DNA from: Melanopsichium pennsylvanicum
Lineage: Eukaryota; Basidiomycota; Ustilaginomycetes; Ustilaginales
DNA: 64,000 bases
NCBI GenBank assembly: GCA_900208305.1
Contig: OAPG01000013.1
Span: forward strand, 124,001-188,000
Direction of reading: 5' to 3'
The notes under the pieces were generated by a model. It did no database searches and was not told the DNA's origin. It saw only the letters and a program-made list of their open reading frames with translations. A program made the translations under genes and the position numbers. This document shows positions 1 through 11,679 of this stretch, piece after piece. The stretch's first letter is position 1, and the number at the start of each line of letters is the position of its first letter.

Positions 1-792
1 TTTGTATCCCTGTTGACCTCCGAATTCTTTTTTCAACCTGATCGCGTTACTGATGAGCGTTTCACCATCCATATTATCCAACATGACAACATCTGCACCT
101 GCCTTGATGGCCTCAACCGCCTCTTCATAAGTCTGCACCTCTACGTCGATACGTAGGGAGAAACCGCAAACGGACCTCGCAGCATGAACGGCATTTGTGA
201 CCGAACCCGTGCTCCAGATGTGATTATCTTTCAACATGACCATCGAAGAAAGATCGTATCGATGCGGATCGACTCCACCAACAAGCATTCCGTATTTCTC
301 CACATCGCGAAAACCTGGAGTGGTTTTACGAGTTCCTGCTACGATACCTTTATACCCAGCTTGGCGCGCTGTTTTCAAAAAAACATGACTTGCTGTTGCA
401 ATTCCAGAACATCTCGCCAACGTATTGAGTGCGACTCGTTCACCGAGCAAAATCTTTCGAGAGGGTCCAGTGACGGTGGCTACGGGGATCTTGAGCTTTC
501 CAGCACCAGAACCAGGGGGGGAAGTGAGGAATTGTCCTTCAGTATAGTTCCATTCGACTTTGCAATCGAGTTGAGTGAACACTTCGTTGAAGAAGGGAAC
601 ACCGGCGAGAATTCCTTCCGACTTGCAAAACAGGGTGGCACGTTTGGGTGTCTCAGCCACAACGAATCCTCCCCAATCGAAAGAGGGACAGTCTTCCTTG
701 AGCCATTCCGAGATCTTTGTTTTCCAAGATGGGGGTAGGAGGTTTGAGTAGACCGGAATAGGCGGATTGGGGGATGCGTTCGAGGTCGACAT
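1..792 (-). CDS. BNA6: Quinolinate phosphoribosyltransferase (partial)
   Basis: The enzyme converts quinolinate and PRPP to nicotinate mononucleotide, CO2 and PPi in de novo NAD synthesis from tryptophan. The frame is open from the ATG at 792 to base 1 (264 codons), so the C-terminal end lies outside the window. Family landmarks are clear: the helix segment with N-T-L-A-R-x-S-G-I-A-T at residues 123-133, the signature [10 protein letters not shown] at 153-162, a KDNH motif shortly after, and a barrel segment reading VEVQTYEEA followed by DVVMLDN. There is no leader or transmembrane segment, as expected for a cytosolic enzyme. The start was chosen because it is the first ATG and leaves a normal N-terminal domain. 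It is divergent from the chitinase gene. No intron is seen. The family call is secure; the symbol follows the yeast name. Confidence 0.95.
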   Translation of the reverse strand, partial: MSTSNASPNPPIPVYSNLLPPSWKTKISEWLKEDCPSFDWGGFVVAETPKRATLFCKSEGILAGVPFFNEVFTQLDCKVEWNYTEGQFLTSPPGSGAGKLKIPVATVTGPSRKILLGERVALNTLARCSGIATASHVFLKTARQAGYKGIVAGTRKTTPGFRDVEKYGMLVGGVDPHRYDLSSMVMLKDNHIWSTGSVTNAVHAARSVCGFSLRIDVEVQTYEEAVEAIKAGADVVMLDNMDGETLISNAIRLKKEFGGQQGYK

Positions 793-2464
793 GGTTCGAT
801 TGACTGATTCAAAGTCGATAGGATAAAAAAAAACAGGTGGATGGTTGAGTTTATACTCAATCGAGATCAAGAGGCTAACTCTTAAGGTGCGAAGAGCGCG
901 TCACAAAGTCTGCGTTAAATTGTGGAGAAGAGAGAGGTAGACCATCAGATCCGATCTCGCCGAAAGGAGGAAAAGGGTCCTTTTTTGGTCTCCACTGCAA
1001 GAAGCTTCGCAGGTTGCCGCGCACCTTATCCGACGTTTGTCGAGGGAGTGAGTACCTTTTCATTCTAACCGGCCGGAATAGAATATATATATTTATTGCT
1101 TGCTAACATTTTGCTACATCTTAACAAAATGTAGAGTAAATTTTCGAGTTGTATCGAGATGAGGAGCAGTGTGTTTGTCTCACCACTTTTGAGAGGATTG
1201 ACTTTGCATGCGAGAGGAGCGAGGTGCAGAGTAAGTTAAGCATTTGTCAAGATAATAGACGTACAAGTAATGTAAGGTAGAGTTGAAGCCAAGGCAGTCG
1301 GAGCTGCAATATGCTATGCCGATCGCTCTCTTTGTTTCCTTGTTTCCCAGGCCAAAAGCTTCTTCGCACGCCTATGCTTCCGTAAGAAGTGAAGGCCTTT
1401 TTTTTGCCGGCCAACACGCTCTGCATAGAGGTTACAACTATGCTGCTTTGGATCTTTTTGAACAATATCGAAGATTATATCTCCACGACAAGGTTTGCTC
1501 GGTGGCATAAACTCGAAATAATGCTATACCGTAAAAGCTGCGGTTCGTGATGTTGAGCTTGTACGACAATTTGACTCAAGCTGTTAGGGTTGTGGGAGAG
1601 AGCAAGTATAAATGTTGGACACAATGATTGAGCGCATACAGTATGAGCTAGCTTGAAGGCAGCTTTGTAGGAGCATGTGCGTGAGTGACGATGACGAGCG
1701 GCCTTTTTCCTAGTTAGGAAAGTCTGACACAGGGGGGTTTGCAAGTAAGAGGAAAATCCAAATACAAAATTAAATTCTCGTTGTTGTTAATGTTGTTGTT
1801 GTTGTTGTTGTTGTTGTTGTGAGTGTTGGTCGATTTGCAGCTGCTGCAGTTGCAGACTCATACACCACAGCTTCTCGTCTTTACCGTTATGTGGGCTGTC
1901 CAAATGTGCGATTGCCAAAATGCAAGTTGGAGCCAAGAATCACAATCACTTGGAGACCGAGCAAAGCTGAGTCTGGGTAGATTTTCACTCGAGCGCTCAC
2001 TCTACTCTATAGAGTGTATTGTACAGTACATGCAGTCGCTGCACAAGCGGAAACCGTAGATATCATCTTCTTCCTCTCTCCCTCTAACACACACATGCAC
2101 ACACGCTCTGCACATCTCTTCTTTGAGCGCTTCAACTCGAAAGGACCCACAGCCTAACTGCGCTGCATCGCTTGCTGCCAAAGTCAGACACTGGTTAGGG
2201 CTCCGCTTGTATCCTATTTACACAGTTCCGTTTTCTGTATTCGCATCCTCACATTCAATCCCTCACAGACTACTCGTTCAACCACAAACACCATCGCTAA
2301 TCTCTCATTTACCTTCGTCGTCACCATCGTCAAACATTTTCCATACCTAATATTGTAGCTACGCTTCCGAGCTTGTCTCTCTCTCTCTCTTACACACTCA
2401 CACACCACAACTCCTCACTGCATCGTCGACACCGACGTAAAGTCTTCGTTTACCACTGGTGATC
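793..2464. promoter_or_regulatory. Divergent intergenic region (QPRT / chitinase)
   Basis: This 1.67-kb spacer separates two divergent start codons and must hold both promoters. Short ORFs on both strands lack homology-like features, and I see no gene. An AT-rich stretch lies near 1078-1135, and pyrimidine-rich tracts with CA/CT runs lie at 2065-2420, just upstream of the chitinase ATG. A trinucleotide repeat is listed separately. Confidence 0.6.
1780..1820. repeat. (TTG)n microsatellite
   Basis: A run of TTG/GTT triplets with one interruption (TTAATG). It is non-coding and lies in the divergent spacer. Confidence 0.9.
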
Positions 2465-4055
2465 ATGCCTATCCTTGCACGTAAGTGCATAGCACATTCA
2501 AACTTTAGCGCCGAGCTTTCAATCATGCTGACTATCATTCTCATCCTGTTTGCTCGTCTACATTGCAATTTTAGGCCTTAAAAACAAGCTCTCTCGACGA
2601 TTCGACGAGGAAAAGGCATCATTCTCTTCCGCCTCTTCCTTGCCTCCTTCCCCTGCCAAACCTAGTGCATACACCACCTCTCGCGCATCCGCAGCTACCA
2701 CACCCACCACCTCTGCACCTTCTGCCCAACCAGCCGAGCCCATCGCCACAACTCGTGCCATCAACACGCCTTCCACCACGACTTCTCCTACAACCACAAC
2801 CACTACAACCCCCGCCACTTCACTTACCGACGCCGAGGTTGACAGCGATGGTCACACTTTCGAAACCAACGGAGCCGTTGTGCCTAGAGTCAACCTAGCC
2901 TATTTCACCAACTGGGGCATCTACGGACGTAAATACTTCCCCTCTGACGTACCTCAATACAACCTCACTCACATTTTGTATGCATTTGCCGACGTCAACC
3001 CCGACACTGGCGAATGCTTCCTCACTGATCTATGGGCGGATGAACAGATCCATTACACTGGTGATAGCTGGAATGATACTGGTAATAACCTGTATGGCAA
3101 CTTTAAACAATTTTTACTGCTTAAGAAGAAGAATCGAGCACTCAAACTCATGCTAAGTATCGGAGGATGGAGTTTTGGACCACACTTTGCACCCATGGCA
3201 GCAGATGCGAAGAAGAGGGCTAAATTTGTTCAAACAGCCATCAAGATTTTGGAAGATGATGGTTTGGATGGTTTGGACATTGATTGGGAATATCCTGCAA
3301 ATGCTAGTCAGGCTAGTAATTTCACCACGCTTCTCAAGGAACTTCGTGCCGGTTTAACAGCTCATCAAAAAAAGAAGAACGATAGTGTACCTTACCTTCT
3401 CTCCATTGCTGCACCTTGTGGAGCCGATCATTACAAAGTACTCGAGGTGAGCAAGATGGATCCGTATTTGGACTTTTGGAATTTGATGGCGTACGATTTC
3501 GCTGGTTCTTGGTCTTCTGTTACTGGTCATCAAGCTAATCTTTGGAACATCAAAGGTAATCCACCTTCTGCTGATGATGCTGTTAACTATTTCATTGCAA
3601 ACGGTGTGGTTTCCCACAAATTAGTGCTTGGTATTCCACTTTATGGTCGAGGTTTTGAAAACACTGATGGACCTCAACAACCTTACAATGGAACCGGTCA
3701 GGGAACTTGGGAAGCAGGTAATTGGGATTACAAATTTCTTCCTGTTAAAGGAGCCAAAGAAATGATCAATACCAAAATCGCAGCTTCGTGGTCGTACGAT
3801 AGTGCCAAAAGGGAATTTATCAGTTACGATACTCCTCAAAATGTACTTTTAAAGTGTCAGTACATTAGGAACAAGAGACTTAGGGGTGCAATGTTTTGGG
3901 AACTTAGTGGAGATGCGACCAAAACCCAAGGTGGTGCAGATAGAAGTTTGGTTGCACTCACCTCAAAGAATATGGGAGTTTTGGAAACTACTTTGAATCA
4001 TATCAGCTATCCGTTTAGTAAGTGGGATAATGTCAAAGCTGGTATGCCACAGTGA
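2465..4055 (+). CDS. cts1: GH18 chitinase, Cts1-like, leaderless
   Basis: Two exons: 2465-2480 and 2575-4055 (498 aa). The donor GTAAGT follows the sixteenth base, the acceptor is TTTTAG, and the split codon (C|GC) keeps frame, giving MPILARLKNK as the N-terminus. The catalytic motif DGLDIDWEYP lies near residue 240, and the SIGGW strand precedes it, so this is an active-type GH18 endochitinase. Residues 20-100 are Ser/Thr/Pro-rich. There is no hydrophobic signal peptide. Ustilago maydis Cts1 (about 500 aa) is likewise leaderless and is exported unconventionally during cell separation, so I infer the same here. An upstream in-frame TTG is not a credible start, and the spliced ATG start is preferred. 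Transcription is convergent with UTP15. Confidence 0.92.
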
Positions 4056-4544
4056 AACGGTGGGGATGTATATTATAGAAAGAAAGAGAGAGAGAGAGAG
4101 AGACCTCAGAAACTTTTTTTATTCTTTTTTCTTTTTTCTTTTTTCTTTTTTTTTTCATTCATCGTAAACCCCTTTTCATCACTTGATCGTTATGCATGTT
4201 TCACGATTTCCACCTTTGTTTACCTTGCCCTCTTTCTGGCAGTGCAACATCTGCACGAGACTGGTTTGTTTGCTTATGGACAATGCACCCAATCTTATCA
4301 CTCTTACACAAATCTGGTCTGTGAATTGAATTACCCTTAAAAAAAACAAGTTTGAATTGGAGAAACTTTTTACATCTCACATCTGTCGTACATTTTTACA
4401 TTCATCATCCCTCACCCACCCTGTTAAACACAACCAACTACACTATCACTTGAAGTTCAAATCAAAATAGTTTGTAAGAACGGTCATGAATTGGCAACGT
4501 TAGAAACAACCGCAATGAAACATGATTACGCAAAACAAGAAAGC
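4056..4544. other. Convergent 3' spacer with GA and T tracts
   Basis: The spacer lies between the tail-to-tail chitinase and UTP15 genes. It has a GA microsatellite at about 4078-4102 and T-rich tracts (TTTTC units) at 4115-4156, and no gene is seen. It presumably holds both 3' UTRs. Confidence 0.7.
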
Positions 4545-6257
4545 CTAAACAGCACCTAGAGCCGTTGCTGAAAGAATCATCTCCAAACTACCCCTAACCT
4601 GCATGAGATCGCTTTGCAATCTCAACTCGTCGGCTACCTTTGCCCAAATTCTCCCAAATACATCATCAATCAAAGGACTCTGTCCAATCACACTTGCATA
4701 CGTATCGACGATAACGTTGAGCGTATCGCAGACCAGATCGACATAATTAGGGTTGGCCGCATGCCTGAGCAAGAACCTGAGTATTGGTTCCAAGGTCACA
4801 TCATCCCGACCCACAATTGCTCTCCTGAGTCCATCTGCTGAGCCACGCGGAGATCGATGAATAAGTTCCAAAATGAGACCAAAAGTGACGGTAGGACTGA
4901 CACCTTTACGAAGCGACGCATCAAGAGCATCGCCATACCTGAAAGCTTTGAGGAATCGATCGTAATCCTGAAGCTTTCGTTTCCTGACCGAATCAACACG
5001 AATATCGTCGGTAGCGCGTCTGGCGTTGACCTTGCCTGGCTGGTTGGATGAAGCTGCTTTGCCGTGCATGAAGAATTCGTACGCTCCTGCATTCATAGCC
5101 GCTCTCTCTCTCTCCCTCCTTTCCAACTCTCCCGCCTTGACATCCCTCTTTCGTACACACAAAGTACCATCCGCCATACCGACAGCAATGTGACTCTCAT
5201 CAGTTGAAACCGCCATACTCAAGATCGGACTTGGGTACCTCATGGTATGAGTAACCTTAAAGTCTTGTGCTGGATCGTACACCTTGACTAAATGATCCAA
5301 TCCACCTGTCAAAATCCTCATGCCACCGATGCTATCTGTGTTAGATGAAGAGTAATCTGCGCCCGAGTTGACGCTGAGAGCGAGAGAAGTGATGGTCTTT
5401 TGATGATTCGAGATGCTTGCCATACATCGACCGCCCATCATCAAATCCCACGTTTTCAGTACAGGTCCACCCACACTGAGCGCCACACCTCCTGCACCTG
5501 TTGGATACACCAATACATCCTCTACTGGTGCACCATGGTTCATGGTGATTGCGCACGCTCCGATCCTCGCATCCCAGAGTTTGACAGTGGAATCGTACCC
5601 TCCGGTTAGCATGAGCGCTGGATTGTCGGGACTAAACACGCCGGATCGAACATAATCTTGATGTGCCTCGAAAATGTGTACTGCCTTTTGCTCTGGTACG
5701 TCCCACAATCGTACCGTTCTATCGTCACTCGCAGACATGATTTGCGTGCCATTGGGAGAAAATCTGGTCACGTGTACAGGTGCAGAATGACCTTTCAAAG
5801 TCCTCAAAATTGCCCTCGAAGTGGTATCGAACACTTGGATGTTACCACCATCATCACCAGCAACCATAAGTCGACCATCACTGCGAAAGTTGGCACTTCT
5901 AGCCACGTCTTTAAATCGAGAAATGGTTTTGGATACACGACTGTTGCGCATCGAGTAAATCTGCACGCGTGCTCCCGTGGTGACTGCAAACTTTTGACGA
6001 GCAGACACCGAGGTGGGTTGAGTTGAGGTAGAGCCAATTACGGAAGATGTTGCTGGAACATCAGGAGCTGAATAAGAGTTGGGATCATGGGTCGAGTAGA
6101 CGGAGACGGGGGGAACAAAGTGAATCGAAGTGATGGGGGCGAGCTCCTTGACGAATACGGGGGAGCGAAAGGTGCGCCAGTAATGAGATTCAGGTGAGCG
6201 TGATGACGATGGACGAGAGTTTCGCTCGATTATAGGACGAAGGGATGTGTATTCCAT
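4545..6257 (-). CDS. UTP15: U3 snoRNP / SSU processome protein UTP15
   Basis: An uninterrupted 570-aa ORF, close to the yeast protein (513 aa). Residues about 75-380 form a WD40 propeller with repeats ending in motifs such as VRLWDV and VKLWDA. The C-terminal third (about 430-565) is helical and matches the UTP15 C-terminal domain, with DALDASL and a stretch ending in LRLQSDLMQVRGSLEMIL. UTP15 is part of the t-UTP/UtpA complex that starts 18S pre-rRNA processing and supports rDNA transcription in the nucleolus. The N-terminus is basic and Ser-rich (MEYTSLRPIIERNSRPSSSR), and the first ATG is used. No intron is visible. It could in principle be another nucleolar WD40 protein, but the C-terminal domain argues for UTP15. 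Confidence 0.88.
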   Translation of the reverse strand: MEYTSLRPIIERNSRPSSSRSPESHYWRTFRSPVFVKELAPITSIHFVPPVSVYSTHDPNSYSAPDVPATSSVIGSTSTQPTSVSARQKFAVTTGARVQIYSMRNSRVSKTISRFKDVARSANFRSDGRLMVAGDDGGNIQVFDTTSRAILRTLKGHSAPVHVTRFSPNGTQIMSASDDRTVRLWDVPEQKAVHIFEAHQDYVRSGVFSPDNPALMLTGGYDSTVKLWDARIGACAITMNHGAPVEDVLVYPTGAGGVALSVGGPVLKTWDLMMGGRCMASISNHQKTITSLALSVNSGADYSSSNTDSIGGMRILTGGLDHLVKVYDPAQDFKVTHTMRYPSPILSMAVSTDESHIAVGMADGTLCVRKRDVKAGELERRERERAAMNAGAYEFFMHGKAASSNQPGKVNARRATDDIRVDSVRKRKLQDYDRFLKAFRYGDALDASLRKGVSPTVTFGLILELIHRSPRGSADGLRRAIVGRDDVTLEPILRFLLRHAANPNYVDLVCDTLNVIVDTYASVIGQSPLIDDVFGRIWAKVADELRLQSDLMQVRGSLEMILSATALGAV

Positions 6258-9200
6258 TGTATTGTGGACTGTGCTCCTGAATGGAGCTAGTGTGGTGGCT
6301 TAAAGGGTTTCGCACAATGCTGAGTTGCTGGTTTGGGTGGATGAAGATATTGACTGAAACTCGATGTAAGCCGGCGTTGCGATATTGTACGATATTTTGA
6401 GTTGATGTATACTTTGTGAAGCTATTCAGATAGGGTTGATCAAGCAAACCGTAGGGTAGGTTGAACAGCATCAAAACCAGTGTCAAGCTGGAAGAAAGTT
6501 GGTGGGTAGCAAATTTCAGTTTAAACTATAATACAGTAAATTGGAGCGTCGCTGCGTGAAAAAAGAATTTATTTTTCCTCATCCACTGGAAAAATCTGTG
6601 TGCAGCCAAAACCTCGTCTTTATCAAAGCTCAAATCCAAGGACCCTGTGTGCATCACGTGAGTTTCCAGAACAACATGATTAGTGTTAGCATGAGGGCCT
6701 AACAAACTTGTTTTTTCTGATTTTCTGATGCGTCTGACATTTTTGACGTGCAGAGAAAACCAGACACGCACAGGCCATACACAATCACAACAGGTGTTAA
6801 TCACGCACTCAAGCGAGCCCTAACATACCAATCGTATTGGCGCCAATGCTTGGCATTCGGGCTCACCGTACTCAAGCCATATCGCGAAAATCATCACTAC
6901 TTGCACAATCTTCTCAAGGCAAGAGTAAAAGTGGGCGGGGTGCGAACATCCGATGGGCAAAACAAACATTACCGTGCGTTGATCCAACTCCAACCCGAAT
7001 CATCTCTTGCAGATCTCTTCTTCCCACCTGTTGGCTCCGACCTAGATCGGGAGATCACGCTCTTCCTGAATTTGCTCAATAGCATGCTACTAATTGTAAG
7101 TTGTACAGTATCTGATCATCTGATAGCGCATAGATGTATTCGTTGTGCGTTTCCGAAGCAAGCAAGCGAAGAGAATTGATGCGTCGTGCAGCCCCGGCGC
7201 TGCTACAAAGGCGTTTGAAGGGGAGGTGGCACATTGCTTAAAAATTAGAGTAGCGTGTGGTCAAGCTTGACTCGTACGAAACCTCACCGAATGAGCTGAG
7301 TGGGTGTGAAAAATACAAAATGTGTGTAAGCGATATGCAGAGGGAGCTCGCTTGATCAAGCGCGATGGCATCAGTTTACTACGATTCTTGACTGAAACTG
7401 AACCCTTTCTTGTGGTGTGCGTGTGTTTGTGCGTGTGTGTGTTCTTGATGTCGCAGATCATCTGTCACGACAAGCAGATCTTGATCATTTTAAAAAATGA
7501 CAGTCTTTTCGAGGCCTGACAGGTAATTCTCTCCTTGCCTTGATTCTCTGTGCCAGCAAAACACAGACTCAATCCCTTCCCCCTCTCGTCCTTGAGCTGT
7601 CTGAGAACAAAAGAGGGGGAGGGGAAACAGCAATGTGAAACAAACACAGAATGCACATATTAACCTTGCTGCCTTTCCTCTACACCAGTGCACTAACTTA
7701 TACGCGACAACATCTTATCCTTTGTCTTTTAGCCTGCCTTGCGCGATCAACCAAGCTGCAGCCAAGAGAGAGCCAAGCATCCAAGGTTCATACAGCCAAG
7801 GGGCTTAACTGTGATCTAGTCACCTTACTGACGCTACATTAAAGCTCATCATGCTGTTGTATCTCCAATGTACACAATGGCCTCTCATGCGTGTACCTCT
7901 CGCTTTCATTTTTGCTGCCTATTCCACAGCTCTGACAGCACTATAACTCAATTGATGGCGCCAACTACACTCTGCAGCTGTACAGATTCATGCGTCGACG
8001 GATGAGACACCTCTTGTTTTGCTTAGCCAGATCAAGATGAAAACAAAAGAGAGAAGAGACGGGGTATATGCAACTAATATGCGGGCGTGCATTCCGTAGC
8101 GTACGGGTAACTTAGCGCCTCAAAACGCCCATTCTCCCACTGCATTCAATTTGAGGTTGACAAGTGTGCCTCCCTTTTCTCTCTATCGTAAAAGACTTGC
8201 AACATTCTTTGCTCGTAGTGCTCTCTGCTCGACATCTTTTGCTTCTTTTTTCACCCAGTTGGCACGTACATTAACCAAATTACATCAAGGGTGTTGTGGT
8301 TTTTTGTCGTGGTGACTCAACCTTCTTCACTGCCCTTTTGACGTGTGATGATCATGTGTCGTTGTGCGACAAGATCAAAGCATTTGGTTCCGTACCTTGT
8401 TGACCACAGCTTCTTACAGCATCAACTTAGCCCAAGTGGTTCCGACTTTCATCAAAGAGCGCTGTCCCCGCATGCACAAGCGATATGCGCGACCAAAGTT
8501 CGGCACGATGAACTTTCCAACTGCCTTAATCTACCGCTATGAAACTCAGCTAGCATTTTACAGGCATGTCATACATTCTGAGCCCTAAAGCTACAGCCCC
8601 CCTCCCTCGTATGATCTAGACGTTCAATTGACCTGTCCCTTCAGCTCTCTTTCTTGAGTAGTTTCAATCTCCGCACGCATCTCGCCTGTCAACCTTCGCC
8701 CCCCTTGTTCTCTTCCGCAGCACTATTACCCCCCTCCCGCCTCCCCAGATCGAATTCAAGCGTCAACGGCCATCACTGCCTTTCGACAAGATCTATCATT
8801 ACCCCCTTTTCCTTGATTCCTACCATATCGTTATCACACCCTCTCTCTCCACTCTGTCCAAAACACATGATCCTTTTCCCAAACCACCTTGCTCACTCTT
8901 GTCTCTCACAATCATATATAAGTCCTCGTGTCTCTCGACTAGATCACACTCTTTTGAACCTCTCGCCAATCCATTGCATTTGAACACCGAGCTGCCGCGC
9001 CGTCAACCACATCACGCTCTTTTGACAACTCAGAAACTTGGCTAAAGCGTGATAGCAGCAGCTACATTTACCTGTGCTTCACCGCTGTCGCCACATCAAA
9101 GCTCAGCCAACAACACACTTGAGCTCTCTTCGAATCCTTCTTTGCACACTTCCACATCTTGCTCTTACAGCAAAGGGCATTGAAACATTTGCATTTCATG

Positions 9201-9373
9201 TCATTTGCCTGCCTGCCTTGCTTGTTTATCATTCTTAGATTCGAGTAGCAACACTATCACGAACACGGTTGCTTCTTGGTGCTGATCAGCATAGTATCGC
9301 ACCGACGCGACATCGCTTGGGTCCACCCGACTGGCTGATATAGCAGATTGTTGATTAAGCTCTTTCAGCCACA
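6258..9373. other. Gene-free 3.1-kb spacer
   Basis: The spacer lies between divergent UTP15 and the ThuA gene. ORFs up to 143 aa occur (6748-7179) but show no domain, low-complexity signature or partner exon. GT-rich runs lie at about 7414-7442. The last 700 bp are strongly pyrimidine-rich, with a TATA element. I see no tRNA, snRNA or repeat. It is probably an extended promoter and 5' leader region; an unrecognised non-coding RNA cannot be excluded. Confidence 0.55.
8915..8922 (+). promoter_or_regulatory. Candidate TATA box of the ThuA gene
   Basis: TATATAAG sits in a CT-rich context about 450 bp upstream of the ThuA start codon. If used, the 5' leader would be over 400 nt. This is an inference from sequence only. 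Confidence 0.4.
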
Positions 9374-10525
9374 ATGATCTCGACACGACGCACATTGTCA
9401 ACACTGACATGTGCAGCATTAGTCGTTGTGCTCAGTGTACTCCCTTGGTCAGTATCTGCCAACAAAAAGATGCTCATCTATACGTATACGCAAGGTTTCC
9501 ATCACTACTCGATTCCCACGGCCACCAAAGTAGTGCAGCAGCTTGCCAAAGACGCCAACATCGATACGGTGCACTCGGACGACCCGAACGACTTTGAAAA
9601 GAAGAACTGGCTATCACAGTTTGACATGCTCATGTTCATCTCAGTGTCTGGTAAAGCGCTTTCGGATGATGGAGCTGAGGCGATGCGACAATACATTGAA
9701 GCAGGCGGAGGTTATTTAGGCGTGCACGAGGCATGTGACGCACTGTACGAGCATCACTGGTACGGTCGTTTGGTGGGAGCATACTTTAACTATCATCCAC
9801 AAATTACGCATGCTACGTTGAATATCATCAACCGCACGCATCCTGCCACCGAACACCTCAATTCGACATGGCGAGTGTATGACGAAATGTACAACTTCGA
9901 CTCGGACCCGTCCAAATGGGATAAGCAGTACCTCATCACCGCCGACGAATCATCGTACAACGATCCAGTGGAGACCAAGGCACAGCGTGCGTCTGAACAA
10001 GGCTCACCTCATCCAATCGCATGGTGGAAAGAAGGGAATCAACTCAAGTATAATGCTCATGTGAAAGTTGGAGGGGGTACGGATCCGACCAAGGCAGAGA
10101 TCCGATCGGGTACGGCAGGAACGGGTGGACCAGGGAGAAGTTTTTATACCGCATTGGGTCATACGAATGCCATGTGGAACGACCAAGATTTCCAATTGCA
10201 CATTATGGGCGCGGTTAGTTGGTTGATGAATTCGCCCGTTTTGAGGTCTTGTTCTGCCAATCCATCTCAAGATGCTGTTGGATCCGATTACGATCCAACC
10301 AAATTTGCCACATCCACCACGAAGAAATCGTCCAACAATGGCTCAGACTCAGCGTCAGGGTTGAGCACAGCATTGGATGCGCATTCTACACTTGTGTCGG
10401 GAACTCCTATGCCTTACTCTAAATCGGCTTTGTCCACGAGCGATGCGTCTGGAACACAAGCATTGTCTTGCACGTCATTGCTTGTGGCCGTATGGGCTTC
10501 ATTATGGCTTCTTGTTTCTTATTAG
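9374..10525 (+). CDS. Secreted, GPI-anchor-like ThuA-domain protein
   Basis: 383 aa. Residues 1-30 are a signal peptide (basic start, hydrophobic AALVVVLSVLPW, A-x-A-like end at SVSA). Residues about 32-290 match the ThuA-like domain, a flavodoxin/GATase-like fold: YTYTQGFHH, then ISVSGKALSD, GGGYLGVHEACDA, and a late GRSFYTALGHTNAMW. The tail is Ser/Thr-rich (310-365) and ends in a hydrophobic segment (LLVAVWASLWLLVSY), the pattern of a GPI-anchor signal. ThuA proteins were named from bacterial trehalose utilisation; the fungal function is unknown. I infer a cell-wall or plasma-membrane exposed enzyme-like protein. No intron is seen. The domain call is firm; the anchor is likely. Confidence 0.85.
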   Translation: MISTRRTLSTLTCAALVVVLSVLPWSVSANKKMLIYTYTQGFHHYSIPTATKVVQQLAKDANIDTVHSDDPNDFEKKNWLSQFDMLMFISVSGKALSDDGAEAMRQYIEAGGGYLGVHEACDALYEHHWYGRLVGAYFNYHPQITHATLNIINRTHPATEHLNSTWRVYDEMYNFDSDPSKWDKQYLITADESSYNDPVETKAQRASEQGSPHPIAWWKEGNQLKYNAHVKVGGGTDPTKAEIRSGTAGTGGPGRSFYTALGHTNAMWNDQDFQLHIMGAVSWLMNSPVLRSCSANPSQDAVGSDYDPTKFATSTTKKSSNNGSDSASGLSTALDAHSTLVSGTPMPYSKSALSTSDASGTQALSCTSLLVAVWASLWLLVSY

Positions 10526-10704
10526 CGATACCTTCTCCTTGTTCCCCTTTTGTTTTGTTTTGTTTTGTTTTTTTTTCTTTTTGATTCAGGAGCGAGCAGG
10601 TTCTTGGCTCTTTGCAGTTTCAACCTGATTTCCATCCGAAACCGACGGACTGCCGACGGACTGTTGTTGAGCTTTACTCTGGTAGCCAGCGACGTCATGC
10701 TTCT

Positions 10705-10736
10705 TCGCACTATCGCACTATCGCACTATCGCACTA
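10705..10736. repeat. 8-bp tandem repeat x4
   Basis: Four exact copies of TCGCACTA in the 3' flank of the ThuA gene. It is non-coding. Confidence 0.9.
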
Positions 10737-11084
10737 GGCGAACAAAGTGTTGCGTGTGGTGAGGTGGATTTAATTCAGTACAATGTGTGTTTGTGTCTCA
10801 AGTTGGACCGGTAATCACAATGATGTTTTGAACATGTGGACTAGCGTATACAATGAATAAGAATTTAGGTAGAGCGTGGGAAATGTTTGGTTTTACGATG
10901 TTATTGTTGTCATTGTTCGAGTGAGACAAACATTGACCGATGTCTACGTACGATAGTGTATTTATCATAATGTGCGAGCGAGTTCAGGGTTCAATCGGCA
11001 GCTGAGCTTGGTGTTGGCTCATTATGGCCAAATTGGTTTCGTGTCGTGGGAAAGAGTGAGAGAGTGTGAGAGTGTGAATTTCAA

Positions 11085-11116
11085 TTGTGATCCGATTCTA
11101 TTGTGATCCGATTCTA
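11085..11116. repeat. 16-bp tandem duplication
   Basis: Two exact, adjacent copies of TTGTGATCCGATTCTA, about 560 bp upstream of the kinase start codon. It may be a duplicated regulatory site; function is unknown. Confidence 0.85.
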
Positions 11117-11679
11117 TGGGCACGATAACACTACTAATGTACAATATATGGTAAATATCATGTGTACAGTAAAGTACAACGGTACGATACTCTGCTTGCT
11201 GTCTCTTCACATCTCTCTCTGCATCATTCTCAACATCTTATCTTCCACAATACATCTCACACCACAATACATTTCACACCACTTGAATCCGCTTTCATCT
11301 CTCAACCAATCCTTTGCCCGAATGAGTCATTGTCGTCATCCTTATCACATTCAACATCATTCCAGACCCACAACCACCCCAAACACCAGTCACCTTGTCA
11401 TCACCTAAACAATAAACAAGTTCTGCACATCTACCACACCCCTCCTTAGTCACTTTGGCAACTCTTAGCAATTCGTTCATATCGATCCAAATCTTGCTTT
11501 GCTTCTATCTCTCGTATAACCGCCATTCATGAAGATTGCACTACATCCCTGTCAGGTAGAGCAAACCACCACAGTAGCCACCACCTTGAATCAAGTCTTC
11601 CAACACATATACCCACGTCTGCTTCCAACTCTCTATCAGTTTGCATCTCGCTTTTCCTACTTGACCGCGTACAAGCTTA

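Larger units (their letters stand above)
10526..11679. other. Spacer between ThuA and kpp4-like genes
   Basis: About 1.15 kb with no convincing gene. It begins with a T-rich 3' UTR-like tract (10548-10582). It holds two short tandem repeats, listed separately, and CT/CA-rich sequence with ACACCACAATACAT repeats just upstream of the kinase gene, typical of a promoter and leader. Confidence 0.6.

Noticed and set aside
184..738. 184-aa plus-strand ORF at the window start
   Set aside because: It is the antisense shadow of the quinolinate phosphoribosyltransferase gene, whose frame is open to base 1 and has clear family motifs.
6748..7179. 143-aa ORF in the long spacer
   Set aside because: No domain, no compositional sign of coding, no neighbouring exon; expected by chance in 3 kb.
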